A stretch of 64,000 nt of DNA from NCBI RefSeq assembly GCF_007827595.1, contig NZ_VISR01000036.1, positions 30,395-94,394 of the forward strand, given 5' to 3'. The position numbers were made by a program, and so were the translations under genes. Under the pieces are notes generated by a model that saw only the letters and a list, made by a program, of their open reading frames with translations, did not search any database and was not told the origin of the DNA. Positions within the stretch are counted from its first letter, which is position 1. Each line of letters begins with the position of its first letter. Of this stretch, positions 19,013 to 27,829 are shown one piece after another. The DNA comes from Streptomyces sp. BK340. GTDB lineage: Bacteria; Actinomycetota; Actinomycetes; Streptomycetales; Streptomycetaceae.

Positions 19013-19816
19013 ATGCGCATACGCGCTTCGGTCGCCGCTTTGTCCGGCGCCCTGGTTCTCTCTTCGGCTCTGGTGTTTCCCGCCGCCGCGCATGCGCACG
19101 CGGGGCCTATGACGAGTGACGACGACACGACGATCACGAAGGTCGTCGTCAACGGCGGCAAGGACATCGTCCTCGGCACCTCCGCCAAGAAGTCGTTCAC
19201 CGCCACGGTGACCGCAGCCGACCCGGACGGCGTCACCGGCGGCTGGGTCGCCCTGTGGCACGGCACCTCCTTCGATGACCAGGGCAGGGACGGCGCTCTG
19301 TTTCCCGCCGAGCAGGGATCGGGCTCATGCGTGGCGGCCGATGCCCAGACGTCGACGTGCACGGTCCACTTCACCGTGGATCCGAAGGTCGACATGACCA
19401 CGAACTCCTACGCGGGCACCTGGCACGCGTACGCCATCGCGTACGGCCTCCCGAGCGGTTCCGTCAGCGACGGATACGCCGGCTCCGTGCATATCAAGCG
19501 CAACACCACGCTGACCGCGGATGCCACGCCCGAGCCGGTGGTCCATGGCCGGACCATCACGGTCAAGGGCACGCTCACCCGCGCCAACTGGGAGACCCAT
19601 GCGTACGCGGGCCTGAGCAACGTGTCGGTGAAGCTCCAGTACCGCAAGGCGGGCACCAGCACGTACACGACCCTCAAGACCGTCACCAGCGGCTCCGGCG
19701 GCGCGGTGAAGGCCACCACGACCGCGACGAGCGACGGGTACTACCGCTTCTCCTACGCGGGTACCACGGCCACCGACGCCGCGACGTCGGCCAGCGACTT
19801 CGTCGACGTCCAGTAG
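19013..19816 (+). CDS. Exported Ig-like/beta-sandwich protein
   Basis: A 267-residue protein with a clear signal peptide (MRIRASVAALSGALVLSSAL, then VFPAAAHAHA). The mature part has two regions: an N-terminal domain with one Cys pair (SGSCVAADAQTSTCTVHF) and a C-terminal Ig-like domain of about 95 residues (TTLTADATPEPVVHGRTITV, later VKLQYRKAGTSTYTTLKTV and YYRFSYAGTTATDAATSA), which resembles calcium-free bacterial Ig repeats. Probably secreted or wall-associated. Start ATG 19013; an in-frame ATG six bases earlier is also possible, both after a GGGGG stretch. It is a lone gene with its own terminator. Confidence 0.75.
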   Translation: MRIRASVAALSGALVLSSALVFPAAAHAHAGPMTSDDDTTITKVVVNGGKDIVLGTSAKKSFTATVTAADPDGVTGGWVALWHGTSFDDQGRDGALFPAEQGSGSCVAADAQTSTCTVHFTVDPKVDMTTNSYAGTWHAYAIAYGLPSGSVSDGYAGSVHIKRNTTLTADATPEPVVHGRTITVKGTLTRANWETHAYAGLSNVSVKLQYRKAGTSTYTTLKTVTSGSGGAVKATTTATSDGYYRFSYAGTTATDAATSASDFVDVQ

Positions 19817-19819
19817 GAA

Positions 19820-19838
19820 CCCGGGACCCGCTCCCGGG
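19820..19838 (+). terminator. Short hairpin after the Ig-like protein gene
   Basis: A 7-bp perfect stem (CCCGGGA with TCCCGGG) and a 5-nt loop, 4 nt after the stop codon. Weak T content follows. Confidence 0.45.
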
Positions 19839-19852
19839 ACCAGGGTCCGTCT

Positions 19853-19936
19853 TCAAGCAGATCCTGCCCAGAGCAGGAACGACGCGAGGCTGACCGCCGC
19901 TTCGTACGAGGTGGCGGTCTTGTCGTACCTGGTGGC
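19853..19936 (-). pseudogene. IS5-type transposase C-terminal scrap
   Basis: The minus frame reads ATRYDKTATSYEAAVSLASF then LLWAGSA and a stop. This is the standard C-terminus of IS5-group transposases (RYDKxAxSY...LLWA). Only 27 codons remain in frame; upstream the frame breaks at GFHGLPPGT. The 255 bp from 19937 to 20191 hold nothing else I can name. Confidence 0.65.
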
Positions 19937-20191
19937 AGTCCGTGGAAGCCCTTGAAACGGGGTGAAGCAGCGCATGCCCGGAGTGGTTGATCGGGGACCG
20001 GCGAGCATGCCTCACGCTCGGGCCCCACGAGGCCCACGCAGGTTCGGACCCTGCCCTCTCCGCCAGTGCGCTTCCGGGTGCACGCCTCAAGTTTGCGATA
20101 GGCGTCCACGGCTTCTCAGAGGTCGTTCTGCGGCCTTCGTCTGGATTCAGTCTGAGGTCACGTCTCCGAGGTGAGTGCGACCGGGCAGTCT

Positions 20192-20221
20192 GCCGTGCCC
20201 GGCCTGGAGGTCGGGCACGGC
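20192..20221 (-). terminator. Terminator-like hairpin after the DUF4386-like gene
   Basis: A perfect 10-bp stem (GCCGTGCCCG with CGGGCACGGC) and a 10-nt loop, 23 nt past the stop of the gene at 20245. Confidence 0.6.
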
Positions 20222-20244
20222 GGCCATCTCCTGCGCAGTCGGTG

Positions 20245-20910
20245 TCAGTGCTGCAGGGCCGGCGAGCCGGCGAGTGCACGTCGTGCGGCGCTGCGGTAGG
20301 TGGAGACACCCAGCGCGAGCAGCCAGTAGCTGAGGATCGCGCCCATCAGGGCGGTGGTGCCCCAGCCGTTCGCCGCGTAGAAGTGTGCGGGGTTGTTACC
20401 GAAGAACAGGGACGGCACGAAGATCAGGTTGGCCCCGGCCAGGACGTAAGCCGAGCGGCCGGTCCAGCGCGGCAACAGGTTCGTACGACAGATGCCATAG
20501 CCCACCGCGATCAGGAAGACCGCGAGCATGAGGCGGCCGATCGCCCCATAGAGGATGTAAGTGCCGCTGACCGTAATGGTCGGGTCGATCGGGTGGTCGG
20601 CGGCGATGACCGCGCCGGCTTCCAGCCCGCTGGAGACTAGGGTGATCGTCGCGTAGACCAGTCCGCTGGCAAAGGCCATCGTGCCGACCCATTCGTAGGT
20701 GGGGTTCACGCGCTTGACCAGTTCGCGGAAGGCCGTCACGAACACGATCAGGAACGCCAGCGCAACCATTGCGATCAGCAGCCTGGCCAGGACGTTCGAG
20801 TCCGGCGGCGGGCCAGAGTAGATGAAATACAGGGGTACTTCGACGATGAAGCCGGTCGCGGCGGCGATGCCGGCGAGGCCCGTCAGGCGCCTGGCGATGG
20901 TTTCGTGCAT
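20245..20910 (-). CDS. DUF4386-like integral membrane protein
   Basis: A 221-residue protein with about six membrane helices (ARRLTGLAGIAAATGFIVEV, LLIAMVALAFLIVFVTAFRE, GTTALMGAILSYWLLALGVS). The pattern ARRLTGL...EVPLYF at the start and a central FVPSLFFGNNP loop fit the DUF4386 group. No enzymatic motif is visible. ATG 20910 has GGGGA 5 nt upstream. It is monocistronic with its own terminator and is transcribed away from the sigma-factor remnant. Confidence 0.7.
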   Translation of the reverse strand: MHETIARRLTGLAGIAAATGFIVEVPLYFIYSGPPPDSNVLARLLIAMVALAFLIVFVTAFRELVKRVNPTYEWVGTMAFASGLVYATITLVSSGLEAGAVIAADHPIDPTITVSGTYILYGAIGRLMLAVFLIAVGYGICRTNLLPRWTGRSAYVLAGANLIFVPSLFFGNNPAHFYAANGWGTTALMGAILSYWLLALGVSTYRSAARRALAGSPALQH

Positions 20911-21091
20911 GGGTGTCCCCCTGGGTTGTCCGTGTGCTGGGTTCCGAGTTGGTTCACTGCCGACGAAATGAATCGTCCCGCTCTCGGCGCTCCTCGTCGC
21001 TGGGCCTGGACACCGGACGGGGGTGGTCCTACCGTCACCCGCCTCGTGGGTGGTGTCGGTGACGTTCGACAACCTGCGGGGAGGTGAGTTG

Positions 21092-21557
21092 ATGTCTATT
21101 TCGAAGCGAGACTGGGCAGGACTGCTGGTCGCGGGCCTAGGTCGGCAGCCGGCAAGCGCCGGACGACAACGCGAGGTGGTGCAAGCCTTCCTGGCCGCAG
21201 CCCGCGACGGCCGGTTCGAGCAGCCGCTGCAGGTTCTCCAGCCCGAAGTGAAGTTCACCGTCCACACCTCGATCGGCACTTTGTCACGCTCGGAGCACCG
21301 AAGTCGCCACCCGCGCGCGAGTGGCCGGCAGCGCGGCACGAGGACGTGCGGCGACCGTCAACGGCTGCTCCGACGTCGTCTCCTGGAGCGAGGAGGGCAC
21401 CCCGCTTTCCCTCCTGGCCTTCGCTGTCGCCGACGGCCACAGCACCGAGATCACCGCTGTGGTCGACCCGGCCAAAACTCGCGCTCATGGACCTGCCGGC
21501 CCCGATGTGACTCCCCACCAGCGAAGGCCGCGGAAACTCGAGGTGGTCCACGCCTGA
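21092..21557 (+). pseudogene. SigJ-type ECF sigma factor, C-terminal remnant with frameshift
   Basis: RQREVVQAFLAAARDGRFEQ is the hinge into the SnoaL-like C-terminal domain of SigJ/ECF41-type sigma factors. After about 21285 the homology moves to the next frame: STEVATRARVAGSAARGRAA, VNGCSDVVSWSEEGTPLSLL and AFAVADGHSTEITAVVDP. Regions 2 and 4, which bind polymerase and DNA, are missing, so it cannot act as a sigma factor. Confidence 0.65.
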
Positions 21558-21637
21558 TCCCGCAGAGACGTTGAACTCCGCCTCTGAGAAACCTCACTGG
21601 CTGACCCGTTCTTCTCGGGGCTCGGCGAACGAACCGG

Positions 21638-22201
21638 CTAGCGCGCCACGCGGTAGCGGAGGTAAACGACGCTTGAGCTGAAGGTGCGGGTCTCAACGAG
21701 TTCGAGATCCACCCGGCGCTCGTGCTGGGGGAAGAACGGAATGCCACCACCAACCAGCACCGGGTAGACCATGGCCCGGTACTCGTCGATCAGACCCAAT
21801 GCGGCCGCCTCGGCGGCGAGAGTCGCGCCGCCGATCGCGATGTCGCCCTCCCCCGGCTCGGCCCGCAACCGCTCGATCTCCTCCGCCAGGCCGCCGGAAG
21901 CCAGGCGGGCATGGCCCTGCACCGCCGACAGCGTGGTCGAGAACACCACCTTTGGCAGCGGCTTCCAGAGCGCGGCCCACTCGAGCATGGAGTCGTCGAG
22001 TGATGGATCCTGGTCGGCGGTCTCCCAGTACAGCATCGTCTCGTACAGCCGTCGCCCCAACAGGTGGACGCCGACCTCTCGGATCTCGTCGATCCAGAAT
22101 CGAAACACCTCCTCGTTGGGCGCCGTCCAGTCGAAGTCTCCGTCCGGCCCGACGATGTAGCCGTCGAGCGAGACTCCCATCGAATAGGTCACGCTGCGCA
22201 T
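21638..22201 (-). CDS. Dihydrofolate reductase family protein (RibD C-terminal domain)
   Basis: A 187-residue protein beginning SVTYSMGVSLDGYIVGPDGD and containing LLGRRLYETMLYW, KVVFSTTLSAVQGHARLASG, GDIAIGGATLAAEAAALGLI and YPVLVGGGIPFFP. These are the blocks of the DHFR/RibD-like reductases, about 185-200 residues long and common as stand-alone NADPH-binding proteins in Streptomyces. Substrate not known. ATG 22201 starts the fold directly. Confidence 0.85.
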   Translation of the reverse strand: MRSVTYSMGVSLDGYIVGPDGDFDWTAPNEEVFRFWIDEIREVGVHLLGRRLYETMLYWETADQDPSLDDSMLEWAALWKPLPKVVFSTTLSAVQGHARLASGGLAEEIERLRAEPGEGDIAIGGATLAAEAAALGLIDEYRAMVYPVLVGGGIPFFPQHERRVDLELVETRTFSSSVVYLRYRVAR

Positions 22202-22608
22202 CAGAAGCCCTCCTCGGTAACAGGTCCGACAGTACGACCGCCGGACGCGACAAAACTCATCGCGGCTCGCGGGATCCTGGGCCGAGTCACCTAAACGAGA
22301 TCATTTCTTTGACAAAACCTCAGTATCTGTTCCTGAACATGGGCCGCGTTGCTTCAATCACTATTTACGACAGCGCCTGTTGACGAGTTCTCACGTCAGC
22401 ATGCGACCGAGGGGCGCCATGGATCGTCAGGAGCCTTGACGGCGCCTGCTGAAGCCGCACAGTCGCTCCGGTGGCTCGGGAAAGGGCTGTCACAAGGTCC
22501 CAAGATCGCTTGACCTTGCCCCAGAGGGAAGGACGACAGTGTCTGGGTGGATCACATGATCGGGCGGTGTGTGCTCACCGGCCTGCGTGACAAGGAGGGG
22601 GAGTTCGC
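22202..22608. other. Intergenic region with AT-rich promoter-like patch
   Basis: No open frame of gene quality. Around 22290-22380 the base content falls well below the surroundings. TTGACA occurs on the plus strand at about 22307, but I see no convincing -10 hexamer at proper distance. Upstream control of the HAD gene is the natural role. Confidence 0.4.
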
Positions 22609-23322
22609 GTGAACGGGACCTGCGTCATTCTCGATATCGGCGGCGTGCTGGAGATCACGCCGAAAACGGGATGGGGGCAACGGTGGGAAAAGCGGCTGGA
22701 GCTGCCTCGGGGCACTGTGAATGAGCGGATGCGCGACGTGTGGCGTGCTGGAAGCATCGGGAGGGTCAGCGAAGGAGATGTGCGCTGGGCAGTGGCAGCA
22801 CGCTTGGGTCTCGACGCGCACCAGGTCGAGGACTTCATGGCTGATCTCTGGACGGAATACCTGGGGACGCCGAACGAGGATCTCATCGACTACGTGCGAG
22901 GGCTGCGGGGAAGCTGCAGGCTGGGCATCCTGAGCAACAGCTTCGTTGGTGCCCGGGAGCGTGAGACGGCGCTGTACCACTTCGACGAACTGGTCGAGCA
23001 GATCGTCTACTCGCACGAGATCGGCATCGGCAAGCCTGACCTGCGTGCCTTCGAGGCTGCTTGCGCCAGCTTGGACGTGCGGCCGGAGAGCTGTCTCTTC
23101 ATCGACGATGTCGCCGTCAATGTTGAGGCCGCTCAGGCGGCTGGCATGCAGGCGCACCTGTTCGAGAACAACGCCGGGACCATCGCACGCATAGAGGCTC
23201 ATCTGGACGCCGGACTTTTGGTCCCGCGGGCCAGGGCTGGCCAGGCATCTGCGAGTGACATGTTGATCTTGCCTGAGGGTGGGGAGGGCTCCGGTGTGGA
23301 TGACGACGTTCGACAAGAGTGA
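22609..23322 (+). CDS. HAD-superfamily hydrolase (subfamily IA)
   Basis: A 237-residue protein. Motif I is ILDIGGVLE (nucleophile Asp 8; the usual DxDG is DxGG here, common in this subgroup), motif II LGILSNSF, the lysine motif GIGKPD, and motif III CLFIDDVAVNVEAA. The cap region lies between motif I and II. It probably hydrolyses a small phosphorylated metabolite; the specificity cannot be read. The start GTG 22609 has an excellent AAGGAGGGGG site. The last 30 residues extend beyond the fold. Confidence 0.85.
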   Translation: MNGTCVILDIGGVLEITPKTGWGQRWEKRLELPRGTVNERMRDVWRAGSIGRVSEGDVRWAVAARLGLDAHQVEDFMADLWTEYLGTPNEDLIDYVRGLRGSCRLGILSNSFVGARERETALYHFDELVEQIVYSHEIGIGKPDLRAFEAACASLDVRPESCLFIDDVAVNVEAAQAAGMQAHLFENNAGTIARIEAHLDAGLLVPRARAGQASASDMLILPEGGEGSGVDDDVRQE

Positions 23323-23411
23323 GCGGCCCACATGGACACCGCACTCGGCGGCCGGCCCCCATCAGCCGCGTCAACAACGGTTCAGGTCAATAGATCTAGG
23401 GGGATGACTTC

Positions 23412-23900
23412 GTGCGTTTTCGTCGTGCTCTCGCAGCAACCACCGCAGTCGCAGGCGTTCTTGGTCTGAGCTGTGCGGGATCAGCTGCCGCCGTGAGCCC
23501 GCGCATCGCGAGATGCGGCTGCATCAACATTGGCCAGCCCGGCAATTTCAAGTACCACGGGGAGTATGCCGGGCAGGTGGAACAGGTCTACAACACCTGC
23601 AACGGCTACGTCTGGGCGCACTGGCAGTGGGCGGGAGACTTCCCGAGCAGGCACCCCGGGACGAACGTGAAGGTGTCAGTAGGGGTCTTCAGCCCGGACT
23701 CGTCCGGGCCGAACCAGTGGACCAACGACGTCCCCACCAGCGTCAAGGACGTCAACTCCCCGGGGGTGCCAATCGACAGTGCGAACCCTGACGACTGGGA
23801 GGCCGTCGCGACGGTGAACAACTGTGCGCCCTTCGCGTGCGGGACGCTGCACTGGTACGGAGGAGCCGACTGGCGCGGGCCCGAGGTCGGCTACTGCTGA
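23412..23900 (+). CDS. Small exported cysteine-containing protein
   Basis: A 162-residue protein with a signal peptide (RFRRALAATTAVAGVLGLSC). The mature part is rich in Trp, Asn, Gly and Cys: ARCGCINIGQPGNFKYHGEY, VYNTCNGYVWAHWQWAGDFP and NNCAPFACGTLHWYGG, ending VGYC. The Cys residues could form disulfides of a secreted beta-rich domain. I do not recognise a family. The start is GTG 23412 after AGGGGG. It is a single gene followed by a hairpin. Confidence 0.65.
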   Translation: MRFRRALAATTAVAGVLGLSCAGSAAAVSPRIARCGCINIGQPGNFKYHGEYAGQVEQVYNTCNGYVWAHWQWAGDFPSRHPGTNVKVSVGVFSPDSSGPNQWTNDVPTSVKDVNSPGVPIDSANPDDWEAVATVNNCAPFACGTLHWYGGADWRGPEVGYC

Positions 23901-23919
23901 CTCAAGGCTCATCGTGCGC

Positions 23920-23947
23920 TGTTCCCCGGCGGAGCGGCCGGAGAACA
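23920..23947 (+). terminator. Terminator-like hairpin after the exported protein gene
   Basis: An 11-bp stem with one mismatch (23920-23930 with 23937-23947) and a 6-nt loop, 20 nt after the stop codon. The stretch to 24171 holds nothing else. Confidence 0.5.
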
Positions 23948-24171
23948 CCGGCGGGAGCACGAGGGATACCGGGTGCCGGCTGCCGGGCTCGTCTCCGTCT
24001 TCGCTCGGGGTGGTCAGAGTGGCCGCGGGAGCGGACAGCGAACTCGATGCTGCAGTGGTTGGGGCTCCCCGCCGGGCACGGGCGCCGGCCACCGCCTCAC
24101 CCGAGCCGAGGGGCTCCGGACGCACGGGCCGGGGAGAGGCGTGCGGACCGCCCCTCCTCCGGCCGTTCGGC

Positions 24172-24471
24172 TCAGCGGAGGACGACGTTATGGGCGGGCG
24201 AGACGTCCGGCTGGAGATGTCCGTAGCCCAGGTCGGCCATGACAGGGCCGAGGATCTTGGCGAATGCCTCGAACGACTCGGGAGACTCCCACACGTCGGT
24301 GACCCGCCAACAGCTGCCCACGGGTCCCGCGACATGGGCGAGTAGTCCTGGTACGGGCAGGTTTGCCGGCGAGGTGAAGCCCTGGCCTTCGGTGACGCGA
24401 TCGATGCAGGTGTCGTACAACTCCTGGGCGGCAGGCGTGTTCTCGAGGTCGAAGGTGACGATGATGGCCAT
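24172..24471 (-). CDS. Small alpha/beta-barrel protein (ABM-like), unknown function
   Basis: A 99-residue protein. The beginning IIVTFDLENTPAAQELYDTC and the later WRVTDVWESPESFEAFAKIL are typical of small dimeric ferredoxin-like barrels such as antibiotic-biosynthesis-monooxygenase-like proteins. No catalytic residues can be assigned. ATG 24471 starts at the first strand. No partner gene is adjacent. Confidence 0.6.
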   Translation of the reverse strand: MAIIVTFDLENTPAAQELYDTCIDRVTEGQGFTSPANLPVPGLLAHVAGPVGSCWRVTDVWESPESFEAFAKILGPVMADLGYGHLQPDVSPAHNVVLR

Positions 24472-24734
24472 GGTCAGGCGCTCCTGTCCGTTGTCCCCTG
24501 GATTCGACGGATGCCGCCCACGATCTCCCCGCCGCGACGGCGACGGCAACGGCGCATGGGGGCGGCTCGTCAGAGCGCCGGGAGCTGAAGTGCGTCCAGG
24601 CTCGTCGTGCGCGCCCCTGACAACGACTACGCGGTGCGTCACTTCAAGTGGCGCGACGGCGTGCGGCAGGACATCGAGCGCACGTCGCCTACGTGCTGGG
24701 AGGGACCCGGCCGACACCGTTCGCCGCATCCTCG

Positions 24735-25052
24735 GCACCTAGGCGGTCTCGTTTGGATGAGCTGGCTGACCAGAGGAAGATCCCTGCGATGTGGAGTCCG
24801 GCCAGGTAGATGGTGGCGGTCTTCTCGTAGCGGGTCGCGATTCCTCGCGATTGTTTGAGGCGATTGGCGCATCGATCGACGGTGTTGCGCTGCTTGTAGG
24901 CCTCGAGATCGAAGGCCGGTGGCCTTCCGGCTCCCGCGACGCAGTCGATGACCGCGCTGGTCGGCTGAAACGGGGATCACCGCCCGGATGCCGCGCTTGC
25001 ACATGTGTTCCCGGATCGCACGGGCCGAATAGGCCTTGTCGGCCAGGACCAC
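24735..25052 (-). pseudogene. IS5-type transposase C-terminal part (frameshifted)
   Basis: From GTG 25052: VLADKAYSARAIREHMCKRG and IRAVIPVSADQRGHRLRRGS, then after a slip NTVDRCANRLKQSRGIATRY and HIAGIFLWSA in another frame. This is the catalytic C-terminal third of an IS5-group DDE transposase. The N-terminal two thirds are gone. Confidence 0.7.
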
Positions 25053-25084
25053 GTCAGGTCTGGTGCGTGCGCGTGGACGTCAGC

Positions 25085-25400
25085 GGGCGTGTCCCTGTAC
25101 TGCCGGAAAGGCAAAGCTCCTCTCCACGACCCACCGGTAGGCGCCCAGTCCGGTGCCGCGCCGGGCGCCACGGTGGGCGATCGCCGGCACAATGCCGCGA
25201 GCGCGGACTTGGTCGCGGTAGAGGTCGTAGTCACGGTCGGCGAACAGTGAGCCGGGCTTACGGCGGGGACGGCCGACCCGGCCGCGGACCGGCGGGATCG
25301 CGTCGAGCAAGGACAGCACCTGGGTGACGTCGTTGCGAGTGCCGCCGGTCGGCAGGACCGCGAGCGGGGTGCCGTGTCCGTCGGTGATCAAGGGCGGAGG
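25085..25400 (-). pseudogene. Second, different IS5-type transposase fragment
   Basis: The minus frame contains LITDGHGTPLAVLPTGGTRN, DVTQVLSLLDAIPPVRGRVG and LFADRDYDLYRDQVRARGIV, and ends GAYRWVVERSFAF. This is the central DDE region of another IS5 subgroup. It lies immediately beside the fragment at 24735-25052, so two elements were joined here by deletion or nested insertion. Confidence 0.7.
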
Positions 25401-25496
25401 CTGTCCTCGATCAGGGAGCCGGCCTCGGTCGTCCCATCGGCATTCACCACGCTCAGCACGGACACGCCTTCCCGACCGACGGTGCAACGTCGGCCC

Positions 25497-27479
25497 TCAT
25501 CGGACCGTACGGCCGTGCGGACCAGCCTGCTCTCGCCAGTGGGCCAGGGCGTGCTCACTCTTGACCGTGTCGGGGTGTTCCGGCCCCAGCACTCGGCGCC
25601 GGTCGGGTACCAGTTCCGCGAACGCGGCGGCGGCGCCGGCGGCGTCCCCGGCCTCGCCCGTCCATAGCGCCAGGTTGTGCCGCGACATGAGGGTATGCGG
25701 GTGGTCGGGTCCCTGGATGCGGATGCGATCCGGGACGATTTCGGCGAACGCGGCGGCGGCATCCGCGGCGTTCCCTGCTTTTCCTTGCCATCTGGCCAGC
25801 TCGTGACGGACGTTGAGGGTGTCGGGATCATCGGGGCCCAGTACCCGCAGGGCGTCTACGAGAAGTGCGGTGAACACTTCGACGGCGCGCGGGCAATCCC
25901 CCGCCTCGCCCAGGCAGAATCCGAGGGTATGCCGGTAGAGGATGGTGTTCCGGTGATCCGGTCCCAGCGTCCGGCGCTGGTCGGCGACGATGTCGGCAGC
26001 TACCGTGGCGGCGGCCGCCATGTCGCCCGACTCTCGTAGGAAATAGAAGAGTTCGACGCGCATGGCACACGTGTCGGGGTCCTGTGGCCCCAGCGCCCGT
26101 GACGCGTCGTCCAGGAGCGCGCCGAGCGCAGCCGCAGCTCCCGCAGCGTCGCCGTCACCTCGGCGTCTGGCAATCTGGCGCCGGGCGTTGAGGGATTCCC
26201 GATCGTCCGGACCCCGCAGCTGGAGGAACTCGTCCAGTAGTTCGGCCGCCGAGGTGGCGTTCGGCATCGTGCCGAGGCCGATCCGGGCGAGCCAGGAGTC
26301 CAGGCCGTCCTCCCCTGCCGCCAGCCGGCCGAGAAACCAGAAGGTTCCCTCGTCACGGGCACGGATACGGCTCCGCAGTTCTTCAATTGCCGATTCCCGC
26401 GTTGTGGATGAGCCGTTGTGATCGAGGATCTCCGCCATCAGTCCGGCCGGCTGCTTCCTGCCCGCCGGTTCGCCCGAAGGCTCGGCCTCGGCGGTCGCCG
26501 AGAGCCCGAATTCCGCATACAGAGCGGGAAGTTGAGCCAAGACAGCCTCGGCCGAGGGGAGTGACGCCGTCAGGACGTCGTCCGCGAGTGCCGCGCCCGA
26601 GGTGATCTCGACGGCTTCTCTGTACATTCGCTGGAAGCTCTGCAGATGGTCAGCGATCGCACGTTGCGGGTCCCAGAACGCCTCCGTGACCTCGTAGACG
26701 CCTCCGCCGCCGGAGGAGAACAGGTCGCTGTTCCCGTCCACCGACACCAGGCCGTCAGGCAAGTCGGAGCGGCGCCGGGGCGGTGCGGATTCCCAGTCGG
26801 GCACCGGCAGCCCGCGCGCCGTCATCTCTGTGTCGATCGCATCGCGGACCTTCGCCGTGTCTTCCAGGAAGCCCCTGATCACGGCCCGGATCTCGTCAGC
26901 CGAATACACGAATCCACGCTGCGGGAACGCGACGGCCACGCTCGGCGAGGTCATCGAGCGATCGTTTCCGTCGTAGACGAACTCCAGGTCCAGTCCGTAC
27001 ACGTACGTGTCGAACGTGGGGTCCATGCCGAGCCGGATCTCGAACCGGTCCGCCTCTCCCTGTGCCACCACCTGGGAGAGGCCGATGACGGCCCGAAAAC
27101 CGTCGGCGTCCTCCGGAGGCGGGATCGCGGCGTCGTACGTGGCGGACACCGGCAGGACCGCACCGACCCACAGGGCGCGGTAAGGAGTCAACCGCATGCT
27201 GGCGAACATGCTCCCGCACCGCACGGCACGGTCGACCCGCACCACGAGACGCTTGAGCACGGCCGACTGGCCCCCCGTGTTGCGAACCTTCACATCCAGC
27301 ACGGGAGACATGTCCCGCGGCCCCAAAGACGAATCCGAGACCGAACCCGACGGCGGCGCAATGGCCACATCGACGAGTTCGACCTGCGACTTCGGCAGGC
27401 GCCGCGCACGAAGCGCCGCCCATGCACCGATAATTGCGGCCGCAATGCCACCGATCAACCCGAGAACCGTAGCCAGCAC
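25497..27479 (-). CDS. Membrane-anchored tetratricopeptide-repeat protein
   Basis: A 660-residue protein. One N-terminal helix (MLATVLGLIGGIAAAIIGAW) anchors it. Residues about 30-190 form a beta-rich domain. After a linker, the C-terminal 250 residues hold at least four TPR units of about 42 residues with the kinesin-light-chain-type signature LGPDDPDTLNVRHELARWQG, LGPDHRNTILYRHTLGF, QGPDHPHTLMSRHNLALWTG and LGPEHPDTVKSEHALAHW. Such TPRs mediate protein-protein contacts and in Streptomyces often sit in signalling or NLR-like proteins, but no nucleotide-binding domain is present here. No neighbouring partner is evident. Confidence 0.75.
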   Translation of the reverse strand: MLATVLGLIGGIAAAIIGAWAALRARRLPKSQVELVDVAIAPPSGSVSDSSLGPRDMSPVLDVKVRNTGGQSAVLKRLVVRVDRAVRCGSMFASMRLTPYRALWVGAVLPVSATYDAAIPPPEDADGFRAVIGLSQVVAQGEADRFEIRLGMDPTFDTYVYGLDLEFVYDGNDRSMTSPSVAVAFPQRGFVYSADEIRAVIRGFLEDTAKVRDAIDTEMTARGLPVPDWESAPPRRRSDLPDGLVSVDGNSDLFSSGGGGVYEVTEAFWDPQRAIADHLQSFQRMYREAVEITSGAALADDVLTASLPSAEAVLAQLPALYAEFGLSATAEAEPSGEPAGRKQPAGLMAEILDHNGSSTTRESAIEELRSRIRARDEGTFWFLGRLAAGEDGLDSWLARIGLGTMPNATSAAELLDEFLQLRGPDDRESLNARRQIARRRGDGDAAGAAAALGALLDDASRALGPQDPDTCAMRVELFYFLRESGDMAAAATVAADIVADQRRTLGPDHRNTILYRHTLGFCLGEAGDCPRAVEVFTALLVDALRVLGPDDPDTLNVRHELARWQGKAGNAADAAAAFAEIVPDRIRIQGPDHPHTLMSRHNLALWTGEAGDAAGAAAAFAELVPDRRRVLGPEHPDTVKSEHALAHWREQAGPHGRTVR

Positions 27480-27829
27480 CAGACCGACGTTACAGCCCCA
27501 TCGCTCAACTCACCTCCCACTCAGCGGCGGATCACAACCGATCACCCACCCGGCAGTCCCTCGAGGAAGGAACCGCCCACCTGCCTCGACTTCGCACACG
27601 GGCAACGGGACAAGAAGCGCGGTGCCACCCCCGAGCCGAGCGCTCGCCGATCCGTGACGTCATCCGATCCGAGAACCCACTGCCGAAGCCGGCATGCCGG
27701 CAGCCGTGGCCGCCATGAGCGTCGCCCCGGTCCTGGCATTGGGGGGTTTTCCCCATCGTGGGCGGGACTGTGGCTGCGTAGGGTCGCGGTGACTGATCAC
27801 CGATTCAACTCGCTCCACGGGGGAACTTC
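27480..27829. other. Divergent intergenic region
   Basis: Lies between the TPR gene (minus) and the DUF4097 lipoprotein gene (plus). No frame has coding character. A GGGGGGTTTTCCCC palindromic patch occurs near 27741-27755. Confidence 0.4.

Noticed and set aside
24600..24740. Plus-strand stretch with NDYAVRHFKWRDGVRQDIER, like a glycosyltransferase tail
   Set aside because: Only about 30 codons, no start and no further homologous-looking sequence; too little to call.
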